Assembly: GCA_003023165.1 (NCBI GenBank)
Contig: PXSD01000034.1
Location: forward strand, 1 to 5,795
Direction: 5' to 3'
DNA: 5,795 bases
Source of the DNA: Halobacteriales archaeon QS_9_67_15
GTDB lineage: Archaea > Halobacteriota > Halobacteria > Halobacteriales > Haloarculaceae
Shown here: positions 1 through 5,156 of the stretch, piece by piece
Numbering within the stretch: position 1 is the stretch's first letter
Layout of the letters: the number at the start of each line of letters is the position of its first letter
Notes under the pieces: model-generated
Told to the model about the DNA's origin: nothing
The model's input: only the letters and a program-made list of their open reading frames with translations
The model's database searches: none
Program-made: the position numbers and the translations under genes

Positions 1-659
1 CGACGACGGCCGTCGAGGAGGGCTTCGACGCCGTCCAGCTCGTCTTCAACGTCTTCGAGCAGACGCCCGGCCGCCACACGATCGAACAGATCCGCGAGTT
101 GAACGCCGACACGAGCGTCGTCCCGCGCGTCCCGCACTCCTCCGGGCTCCTGAACGAGCAGGTCACCCCCGAGACGGAACTCGGGACGGGCGACCACCGC
201 GCCCACCGGCCCGAGGAGTGGTACGAGACCGGCTGGGAGAAGGTCGACACGCTCCGGTTCCTGGAACGCACGGACGAGCATCGCGAGTCCGCGGACGGCG
301 CGAGTAGCGTGGACCGGAAGTCCACGAACAGTCGAGCGGCAAAGCCGCGAGACGACGGTGCCGAACCGCGAGCGGACCACGCCGACGGCGCGCGGACGAT
401 GGCCCAGGCGTCGATCCAGTGGCTGCTCGCACACGACGAGGTGGCGTCGGTCACGCCGACGTTCCGCACCACCGACGACATCGATGAGTGGGCCGCGGCC
501 CCCGACACGCCCGCGCTCTCCGACGCCGAGATGGACCGCGTCGAGGAGCTCTACCGGGACAACTTCGGCATCGACCGCGACGACGGTATGGACGCGCTCC
601 GCTCGTCGGTCGGCGGCGACGACCTCGAAGACACCGGCATGAAATCGGCCGGCGACTGA
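1..659 (+). CDS. Aldo/keto reductase, C-terminal part (5' end outside window)
   Basis: This is an NAD(P)H-dependent oxidoreductase of the aldo/keto reductase superfamily, a cytosolic TIM-barrel enzyme; its substrate cannot be told. The open frame enters from the left edge (first full codon at 3), giving 218 residues before TGA at 657-659. Family signals are VQLVFNVFEQ (late-barrel Q-x-x-x-N strand), PRVPHSSGLLNEQVTPET, ARTMAQASIQWLLAHDEVASVTPTF (the segment that usually ends in the cofactor-phosphate-binding strand), and the haloarchaeal tail YRDNFGIDRDDGMDALRSSV. The catalytic Asp/Tyr/Lys/His lie upstream of the window. Residues 90-130 of the visible part (270-392), between LRFLER and RTMAQ, are extra relative to family members as I recall them, and are low-complexity and polar (see the palindromic insert). 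The frame stays open through the insert, so the gene may still be functional. The TTG at 99 is internal, not the start. Confidence 0.88.
   Translation, partial: TTAVEEGFDAVQLVFNVFEQTPGRHTIEQIRELNADTSVVPRVPHSSGLLNEQVTPETELGTGDHRAHRPEEWYETGWEKVDTLRFLERTDEHRESADGASSVDRKSTNSRAAKPRDDGAEPRADHADGARTMAQASIQWLLAHDEVASVTPTFRTTDDIDEWAAAPDTPALSDAEMDRVEELYRDNFGIDRDDGMDALRSSVGGDDLEDTGMKSAGD
270..392 (+). repeat. In-frame palindromic insert in the aldo/keto reductase (element copy 1)
   Basis: This stretch of about 41 codons interrupts the reductase between LRFLER and RTMAQ. It holds a perfect 10-bp palindrome GTCCGCGGAC (287-296), a hairpin with a 7-bp perfect stem and 5-nt loop (308-326, CGTGGAC/GTCCACG), and a second hairpin GCGGC-AAA-GCCGC (336-348). 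The segment at about 309-368 encodes V-D-R-K-S-T-N ... R-D-D-G-A-E-P. That matches codon for codon, with one codon gap, the insert at 1142-1207 in the neighbouring gene. The exact ends cannot be set without an uninterrupted homologue. No target-site duplication is obvious. Confidence 0.7.
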
Positions 660-674
660 ACGGGCCGCCGGAAT

Positions 675-738
675 CGACCACGACCGGTGCCGACTCCGGC
701 CGATACCGACTCCGACCGCTATCGACTCCGGCCACTGC
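675..738. repeat. Degenerate 16-nt tandem repeat
   Basis: Three consecutive 16-nt units begin CGACTCCG at 691, 707 and 723: CGACTCCGGCCGATAC, CGACTCCGACCGCTAT and CGACTCCGGCCACTGC. A weaker unit precedes them at 675-690 (CGACCACGACCGGTGC), and a partial CGACTG follows at 739. The array starts 15 nt after the reductase stop codon. Sixteen is not a multiple of three, so it is unlikely to be a remnant of coding repeats. Confidence 0.7.
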
Positions 739-766
739 CGACTGACCTCGTTTTCGACACCAGATT

Positions 767-837
767 TCGAACCCCCTCGTTTCCCCTCAAACCGCCGCTA
801 TCTGGCGGTCTTCTCTCGAACCCCTCCGTTTCCACTC
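767..837. repeat. Pair of 22-nt direct repeats flanking a hairpin; possible terminator region
   Basis: TCGAACCCC-x3-GTTTCC-x-CTC occurs at 767-788 and 816-837 with 19 of 22 bases identical. Between them is a hairpin ACCGCC-GCTATCT-GGCGGT (791-809), followed by the pyrimidine-rich CTTCTCTC. It lies about 130 nt beyond the reductase stop codon on its sense strand. A 3'-end or termination role for the reductase transcript is an inference. Archaeal termination needs U-rich tracts more than hairpins, and the T-runs here are only 3-4 nt long. Confidence 0.4.
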
Positions 838-1045
838 GAATCCCGCTCACGTATTGCGATTATTGGACGTGGATTCCACTTTCACTCCGCCCCGTCAGAC
901 GCCCGTCACACGAGTGCTTTCCTGCGGTTTCGTCGTGAAATGGATCGCTTCGCCGTTCCATGCGAAACGGAGGTGTATAACCAGGGCGCGCGGAGCGGCC
1001 GACTCGGGGGCGGAAGGCGAGGGGTCGTCGGGTCGGCGACTAGCA

Positions 1046-1879
1046 TCAGTCGAGTCGGTCGAAGGTCTTCTCGGCCCACTCGACGGCGTAGTCGGCGCCG
1101 TACTCGCGGTAGGCGTCGGTGTCGAGCGCGCCGAACGGTGTCGGGGGTTCGGTTCCGTCCTCGCGAGCTTGCGAAGGAGGGCTCGTGGAGCTTCGCTCCA
1201 CGGTGTGTTTTATCGCCGCGCAGGCCAGTTCCGCGGCGTCGCCGAAGCCGGTGTCACCGGTCGCGATCTCGGACGAGAGGTCGGCCAGTCGCGGTTCGAG
1301 GCGTTCGCCGGCGTCGACCCACGCGTCGAAGAGGTCCGGGTGGTCGTCGCGCCACTCGGCGAACACCTCGCGGGTATGGAGTCCGAGAAAGGCGTCGTAG
1401 AGCGCGGCGGCGAGCTGGTACGTGCCGGTGGCGTCGAGACGGCTCTCGGCGGCCGCTGCGAGGTCGAGATACCGTTCCTCGAAGAAGCCGAGGAACTGTT
1501 CGGGCACGTCGAGGCCCACCTGGACGAGCGCCTCGGCGACGAGGAAGTCGACGAAGGCGTCGGGCGACCCCGCCAGTCGCGGCTTGACGAGGACGACCGG
1601 CGGGTCGGTCTGGCGCGTCCAGGCGACGCCGCCGTCGCCCGGCGCACCGACCGTCAGTTCGTCGCTCGCGTAGTTGCGCAGAATCTCTGGCGCGTCGGCC
1701 GGGAGCCACTCGGTCGGATACGAGCGCGGGGTCAGCCGGTCGGTGACGAGCGCCAGGTCCTCGGCCTGTGCGGGCGGGACCGTCTCGAAGTCCCGCGCGC
1801 AGTCGAGGACGAGCGCATCGGGCGCCTGCTCGTCGCGGACGGCCGCCAGTTCGGCGCTCAGCTCGCGTTCGGTGAACAT
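1046..1879 (-). CDS. Conserved haloarchaeal protein of unknown function
   Basis: This is a 277-residue, strongly acidic, soluble protein without signal peptide or membrane span, so probably cytosolic. The start MFTERELSAELAAVRDEQ is chosen because the ATG (1877-1879) overlaps the stop of an upstream mini-ORF (TGATG). The body contains TRQTDPPVVLVKPRL followed by GSPDAFVDFLVAEALVQVGL, PEQFLGFFEERYLDLAAAAE and HTREVFAEWRDDHPDLFDAW, a pattern I recognise as a conserved haloarchaeal hypothetical family. From memory it may be the one catalogued as DUF7089, but I could not verify that number. No catalytic motif is evident. Residues about 225-246, between the conserved AELACAAIKH and PFGALDTDAYREYG, look like an in-frame insert related to the one in the reductase. 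The end AVEWAEKTFDRLD looks like the normal family C-terminus. Confidence 0.82.
   Translation of the reverse strand: MFTERELSAELAAVRDEQAPDALVLDCARDFETVPPAQAEDLALVTDRLTPRSYPTEWLPADAPEILRNYASDELTVGAPGDGGVAWTRQTDPPVVLVKPRLAGSPDAFVDFLVAEALVQVGLDVPEQFLGFFEERYLDLAAAAESRLDATGTYQLAAALYDAFLGLHTREVFAEWRDDHPDLFDAWVDAGERLEPRLADLSSEIATGDTGFGDAAELACAAIKHTVERSSTSPPSQAREDGTEPPTPFGALDTDAYREYGADYAVEWAEKTFDRLD
1142..1207 (-). repeat. In-frame palindromic insert in the unknown-function gene (element copy 2)
   Basis: Read on the coding (minus) strand, this encodes H-T-V-E-R-S-S-T-S ... R-E-D-G-T-E-P-P. It holds a perfect 8-bp stem with 3-nt loop (1184-1202, CGTGGAGC/GCTCCACG). A second, weaker hairpin lies at 1159-1177 (CCTCGC ... 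GCGA-A-GG). Against copy 1 the codon series matches from GTG-GAx-CGx through TCC-ACG to CGx-GAx-GAC-GGx-xCC-GAA-CCx, with the paired positions changed compensatorily. It is shorter than copy 1, about 20 codons, and in the same phase. Confidence 0.7.
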
Positions 1880-1944
1880 CAGTCCGTCCCCGCGAGGAGC
1901 GTACGCCGGTCGGTCGTCCGTCGGAGCGTCGACAGGGAGGTCAT
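1879..1944 (-). CDS. 21-codon upstream mini-ORF, translationally coupled
   Basis: On the minus strand an ATG at 1942-1944 opens a 21-residue frame, M-T-S-L-S-T-L-R-R-T-T-D-R-R-T-L-L-A-G-T-D. It ends in a TGA (1879-1881) that shares two bases with the ATG of the unknown-function gene (TGATG). A TATA-like GTTTACT lies 24-30 nt upstream of the mini-ORF start (1968-1974), the right distance for a leaderless mRNA. No comparable TATA box sits in front of the downstream ATG. The peptide is basic (5 Arg), unlike the acidic proteome, and resembles no family I know. It could be a leader peptide that sets translation of the next gene by termination-reinitiation, or a short coincidental frame. Confidence 0.45.
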   Translation of the reverse strand: MTSLSTLRRTTDRRTLLAGTD

Positions 1945-1967
1945 ACGCGACGACAGGGGCGTTCCGG

Positions 1968-1974
1968 AGTAAAC
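1968..1974 (-). promoter_or_regulatory. TATA-like element for the mini-ORF/unknown-function operon
   Basis: GTTTACT on the minus strand is centred about 27 nt upstream of the ATG at 1944. This matches leaderless haloarchaeal promoter spacing. The match to the TTTWWW consensus is moderate. Confidence 0.4.
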
Positions 1975-2004
1975 CCCACCGGTCCCGGTGCGACCGACGG
2001 GGAG

Positions 2005-2024
2005 CGGCGGCCGTCGACCCGCCG
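2005..2024 (-). terminator. Hairpin directly after the 28-codon membrane-protein gene
   Basis: CGGCGG (2005-2010) pairs with CCGCCG (2019-2024) across an 8-nt loop, beginning two bases beyond the stop codon (2026-2028). It could mark or stabilise the 3' end of the short transcript. No T-run follows on the minus strand, so a true terminator role is doubtful. Confidence 0.25.
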
Positions 2025-2025
2025 G

Positions 2026-2112
2026 CTACGACAGAAAGACGAGGACGAGCGCGACTGCGAACAGCGCAGCGATGCCGATGGTGCCCAGCGTGAACTTCGT
2101 GGAGTAGCTCAT
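2026..2112 (-). CDS. Small single-span membrane protein (28 aa)
   Basis: The product begins MSYSTKFTLGTIGIAALF and continues with an almost wholly hydrophobic run to LVLVFLS at the stop. Residues about 9-27 form one transmembrane helix, and the short polar N-terminus carries a single Lys. The start at 2110-2112 is preferred over upstream in-frame starts because a TATA-like ATTTAG lies 26-32 nt before it, and because the upstream part of the frame is Arg/Pro-rich intergenic sequence. Tiny proteins of this form are often subunits or regulators of membrane complexes, but nothing here names a partner. It is divergent from the Tat-exported gene at 2250 and lies 81 nt ahead of the mini-ORF on the same strand. 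Confidence 0.6.
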   Translation of the reverse strand: MSYSTKFTLGTIGIAALFAVALVLVFLS

Positions 2113-2137
2113 ACGCGGCGCTTCAGCGGCCAACGAC

Positions 2138-2144
2138 CTAAATC
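2138..2144 (-). promoter_or_regulatory. TATA-like element for the 28-aa protein gene
   Basis: GATTTAG on the minus strand is centred about 29 nt before the ATG at 2112, consistent with a leaderless or nearly leaderless transcript. It is one of the few AT-rich strings in this stretch. Confidence 0.45.
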
Positions 2145-2195
2145 CCTCGTTCCCGGACGGTGCCGTGGCGGGGCACGCTGCGGCCGTCTCGCTCG

Positions 2196-2218
2196 CCGGC
2201 GGTGCGCGCCACCGCCGG
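2196..2218. promoter_or_regulatory. Perfect 9-bp inverted repeat abutting a TATA box; candidate operator
   Basis: CCGGCGGTG (2196-2204) and CACCGCCGG (2210-2218) are exact inverse complements around a 5-nt spacer. The right arm ends at the base immediately before the TATA box of the first propeller gene, covering the BRE position where TFB binds. A dimeric regulator bound here would be placed to block or recruit TFB. The alternative is chance GC-rich symmetry. Confidence 0.4.
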
Positions 2219-2228
2219 TTATATAATA
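2219..2228 (+). promoter_or_regulatory. TATA box of the first propeller gene
   Basis: TTATATAATA is centred about 26 nt before the ATG at 2250. This is the canonical spacing for a leaderless haloarchaeal transcript, and it is the strongest TATA box in the window. It supports 2250 as the start. Confidence 0.7.
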
Positions 2229-2956
2229 ATCGCCGCACCTGCGTTGCATATGAGACGCGGCTTATCGCGGCGACAGCTACTGGCGTCGGGGGGGACGCTG
2301 TTCGCGGGCGGACTCCTCGCGTCCGCGACCGAGGCGAGCGCCACGGGCGCGGACAGTGCCGCCGTCGACCCGCCGCCGGTTCGCTGGGCGGAGACCTACG
2401 ACCAGGCCGGGACGGATACCGTCCAGGACGCGCTGCGAACGAACGACGGGAACTACGTCATCGCCGGCCAGTCGGGCGCGGACAGGGAGTCGGTCCAGCC
2501 GTGGGTCTTCTCCATCGACGCGCGCGGGGGCCGCCGGTGGCAGCGCCCGGTCGAGACGGACGAGGTCGCGGGGTTCAACACCGTCGTCGAGGCCGGTGAC
2601 GGCTACCTCTTCGGCGGCTACCGCGGGCGGGCGGCCGACGGACAGGAGGCGATCGCGGTCAGACTGGACGCCGACCGCGAGGTCCAGTGGCAGCGGACGG
2701 TCGAGTCGCCGCGACAGGGCGGCAACGTCGTCTCGCTGGTGCCCGCCGACGAGGATCGGTACGTCGGTGTCGGTCTCGCCCGGGGCGAAGAACTCCTCGA
2801 CGTGTCCGCGTGGGCGTTCGAGCTCGACGGCGAGGGGGCGCGACAGTGGGGCGAGACGTTCGCGCCCCGGTACACGAACTACGTGGCGACCGTCGAGCCG
2901 ACCGGTGACGGCGAGTACGTCCTCGGCGGTGCGGTCCGCGCAGAGCCGACCGAGGA

Positions 2957-3010
2957 CGACCAGCGACCACCGTTCATCGGCTGGCTCCTGACGGTCGACG
3001 AGCGACCACC
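2957..3010 (+). repeat. Short direct repeat at the frameshift joint
   Basis: CGAC-N-AGCGACCACC occurs at 2957-2971 and again at 2996-3010 with one mismatch (14 of 15 identical), 39 nt apart. The second copy is where the reading frame changes. Microhomology of this kind is typical of slippage or deletion endpoints, although both copies could also arise from codon use. Confidence 0.5.
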
Positions 3011-3540
3011 AGTTGAACTTCTTCTACGACGTGCTCGCGACCGACGACGGCTACCTGGCCGTCGGTAACACGGCCGTGGAGCTGCTCGGTGGCCAGCGCG
3101 GCTGGGTGTTATCGGTCGGGACGAGCGGCGAGCGGCAGGCGCAGCTCCGGACGCAACCGGCGGACATGGACGTCGGGCAGTTCCAACGGGTTCGTCCCTT
3201 CGAGGACGGCTACGCGCTGGTCGGCGTCGGACAGCCGAGCACGGCCGACGCCGCGAGCGTCTGGATGGCCGGTATCGACGACGAGCTGACCGAACAGTGG
3301 TCCGGCACCGAGCAGTACGTCGACGGGAGTCAGGGCGTCACGGCGCTCGTGACTGACGACGACGGCCTGCTCGTCTTCGGGAACGTGAACGTCGAGGGCG
3401 GCCGGCTGCGGAACCTGGTGGTCGAGCCCAACGAGGAGACGCCCGACAGCGTCAGGTTCGACGCCGACGCGACCCGGCGGCCGTACCCCGTCGACGCGAC
3501 GGTCGCCTTCGAGACCCCCGAGGGCCTGTCCGAAACCGAC

Positions 3541-3680
3541 GGGGTCCCGGCGCGGTCCTCCGCAGGTTCGTGCGGTCGGACGACGCGCCGAGCGACGAGT
3601 GACGCACGGCCGAGGGTGGACTGCGAGCGCGCAGTCGTCGTGGGAGCGAGCGACCGGACAGCGGGCACCTCACCACTGTG
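3541..3680 (+). repeat. Palindrome-rich segment at the 3' end of the first propeller gene
   Basis: Translation changes abruptly after GLSETDGVPA from acidic propeller sequence to an Arg/Cys-rich stretch (SCGRTTRRATSDARPRVDCERA). The DNA holds a compound hairpin at 3555-3581 (GTCC + CCGCA / TGCGG + GGAC) and a perfect 7-bp stem with 4-nt loop at 3619-3636 (GACTGCG/CGCAGTC). The style resembles the inserts in the other two genes, but I could not align the bases convincingly, so this may be a different element type. It occupies the place where a Thr/Pro linker and PGF-CTERM anchor would be expected. Confidence 0.45.
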
Positions 3681-3723
3681 GGAGTCGGTCGTCGGGACGG
3701 TGCGCCGCCGTCGAGAGATAGTG

Positions 3724-3732
3724 TTATTTATT
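3724..3732 (+). promoter_or_regulatory. TATA box of the second propeller gene
   Basis: TTATTTATT is centred about 31 nt before the ATG at 3759, preceded by the purine-rich GAGAGATAG that could serve as BRE. It predicts a transcript with a leader of only a few nucleotides and supports 3759 as the true start, although the Tat frame stops at 3884. Confidence 0.65.
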
Positions 3733-3758
3733 TGTTGCCTGCTCGAACCCGCCCACGC

Positions 3759-5145
3759 ATGGATAGCGATCTGACACGACGCCGCCTGCTGGCGTCGACC
3801 GGACTCGCCGTCTCGGTCGGTGCCGCGTCCGCCGCCGGAGCGACCGGGACGGGCGATGTCGAACAGCCCTCCAACCAGCGCTAGCTCGCTCCTCGAAACC
3901 GAGGACGGTCACCTCGTCGCCCACGGACAGGTCCAGGAAGAACAGTACGGTTCGGGGGTTAGCTGGCTGTTCTCCCTCGATGCACAGACCGGCGACGGTC
4001 GGTGGAGTCACGTCTTCGAGTCCGAAGCGGAAACGGAAGAGGAAGAACGCAGTACCATCCTCGCGGTCGCCGACGCCGGCGACGGGTTCGTTTTGCTCGA
4101 AGCGGCGCAGTTCCAGGCCCAGTCGTTCACCCTCCGGAAGGTGACGCCGGACGGCGAGCAGTCGTGGAAGCAAACCTACGAGCCCGAAGCGGAGGGCGAG
4201 GAGGTCACGCTTCGGACCGTCGCACTCCACAGCGTCGACGACGGGTATCTCGTCGCCGGCTACGTCGGACAGGGGACGGACTCGACGAGCGCTGACACGG
4301 CCAGCGCGCTCGTCCTGAAGACGGACGAGGAAGGCGTCGAGCAGTGGCGTCACACCTTCTTCGACGGCTACCTCTCGCTCGTTCAGTCGGTCACGACGGA
4401 CGGAGACGGGTACGTCGCGAGCGGGGTCAGATCGGAACCCGCAGAGAGCGAAGACGAACAGGTCCCCGTCGAGAGTGTGTTCTTCCGGTTCGACGAGAGC
4501 GGTTCGGTGTCGTGGGAGACGGGCGTCTCGGGAACGACAGACGGTGAGATGAACCAGCAGAACCTGGCCACCGACCACGCCGAGACGGACGACGGCTATC
4601 TCCTCGTCGGTGCGACCGGGAACGGGTTCGAGCTCTCCGCGTGGGTCGTCGCGGCGGACACGTCGGGGTCGATCCAGACGATGGAGACCATCGAGCCGGA
4701 GAACTCGGACCAGCGGATTCAGTTCACCAGCGTCGCCGCCGACGACGACACGTTCTACGTGACTGGGGCTCTCGGGAACCAGTCCACCAGCGAGTCGAAG
4801 GCGTGGCTCGGTGCGTTCGACGCGAGCGCGCAACTCGACTGGTCGGAGACGCCCGGCCGCAAGCAGACCAACCAGTTCGCCGACGTCGTCACGACGAGCG
4901 ACGGCGGCATCGCGGTCGCGGGACAGACCCGGACCGACGACGAAAACGCCGACACGCCGGGCGAAGCCTGGGTCGTCAAACTCGGCGGCGACGCCGTGGC
5001 GACGCCAGACAGCGACGACACGGGGACGACCTCGGGAGACGGTCCCGGCTTCGGCATCGGCGCGGCGCTCGCCGCGCTCGGCGGCGGCGCACTGCTCCGA
5101 CGCTACGGTGTCGTCGACGACGGTGACCTGATGGACGAGGACTGA
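3759..5145 (+). pseudogene. Tat-exported, PGF-CTERM-anchored propeller-like protein, frameshifted after the signal peptide
   Basis: The ATG at 3759 opens MDSDLTRRRLLASTGLAVSV, a Tat signal (TRRRLL at residues 6-11, cut near ASA at about 25). That frame stops at 3882-3884 after 41 residues. The body continues in frame +1 from about 3885 (SSLLETEDGHLVAHG) to 5145. It contains propeller-type repeats: GYLVAGYVGQ, GYVASGVRSE, GYLLVGATGN and GGIAVAGQTR, with W-containing strands such as VEQWRHTF and VSWETGV. A Thr/Ser/Asp linker leads to PGFGIGAALAALGGGALLRR (from 5044), a PGF-CTERM signal of the type cut by archaeosortase A for lipid anchoring at the cell surface. An unusual acidic tail of 13 residues follows. 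The W strand of the first blade is missing at the break, suggesting a small deletion. A GTG at 3820 or ATG at 3856 could start a protein without signal. It is a tandem paralogue of the upstream gene. If the sequence at about 3880 is wrong, the gene is intact. Confidence 0.68.
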
Positions 5146-5156
5146 GCGGCTCAGTC
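5140..5156. terminator. Perfect palindrome spanning both convergent stop codons
   Basis: GACTGAGC-G-GCTCAGTC is an exact 17-nt inverted repeat. It contains the TGA of the propeller gene (5143-5145) and, on the other strand, the TGA of the exporter gene (5151-5153). The genes are only 5 nt apart, so the hairpin may define the 3' ends of both transcripts. There is no T-run on either side, so termination itself is an inference. Confidence 0.4.

Larger units (their letters stand above)
660..1045. other. Convergent intergenic region, no convincing gene
   Basis: These 386 bp separate the 3' ends of the reductase (+) and the unknown-function gene (-). The left part is a degenerate 16-nt tandem repeat. 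The middle (about 750-940) is visibly less GC-rich and has pyrimidine-rich runs, two 22-nt direct repeats flanking a hairpin, and a 10-bp inverted repeat CCTCCGTTTC (823-832) / GAAACGGAGG (964-973). A TATA-like string lies at 974-981. A 33-codon ORF on the minus strand (860-961) exists but has no usable promoter spacing. The region probably holds transcript 3' ends for both genes and perhaps a relic of a small repeat. Confidence 0.6.
2250..3774 (+). pseudogene. Tat-exported beta-propeller-like protein, frameshifted and with altered 3' end
   Basis: The gene starts with MRRGLSRRQLLASGGTL, a Tat signal (SRRQLL at residues 6-11, likely cut after EASA at about 31), with no lipobox Cys. About seven repeats follow with the pattern DGYLxxG ... 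W/V-x-x-x-(I/L/V)-D ... G-x-x-x-W, for example GNYVIAGQSG, GYLFGGYRG, GYLAVGNTA, GYALVGVGQ and GLLVFGNVN. The pattern fits a secreted seven-bladed propeller of the PQQ/BamB-like type. Reading is in frame 0 from 2250 to about 3002 (that frame stops at 3068), then in frame +1 from about 3004 (LNFFYDVLATDDGYLAVG) to 3774. The joint lacks the expected G-x-x-x-W strand, so a small out-of-frame deletion fits better than a single-base error. After about 3540 the frame runs into palindrome-rich sequence; no PGF-CTERM anchor remains, and the frame overlaps the next gene by 16 nt. The function of the intact form is unknown. Confidence 0.7.

Noticed and set aside
860..961. A 33-codon minus-strand ORF in the first intergenic region
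   Set aside because: The only TATA-like string (974-981) is about 16 nt from its ATG, so transcription would start inside the ORF. No family resemblance was found.
974..981. TATA-like TGTATAAC
   Set aside because: Neither direction leads to a start codon at leaderless spacing. It may drive a non-coding or antisense transcript, but nothing in the sequence supports one.
854..1972. A 372-codon plus-strand open frame opposite the unknown-function gene
   Set aside because: The minus-strand protein has haloarchaeal acidic composition and a recognisable family pattern. The plus frame is an antisense shadow without promoter or domain.
2160..2249. Upstream extension of the first propeller gene to an earlier in-frame start
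   Set aside because: The extension would include the TATA box and the inverted repeat. The Tat signal begins properly at 2250.
3870..3890. Programmed +1 ribosomal frameshift at CGC-TAG
   Set aside because: There is no known archaeal shift motif here, the upstream paralogue breaks at a different codon context, and both joints lack a blade strand, which fits deletion better.
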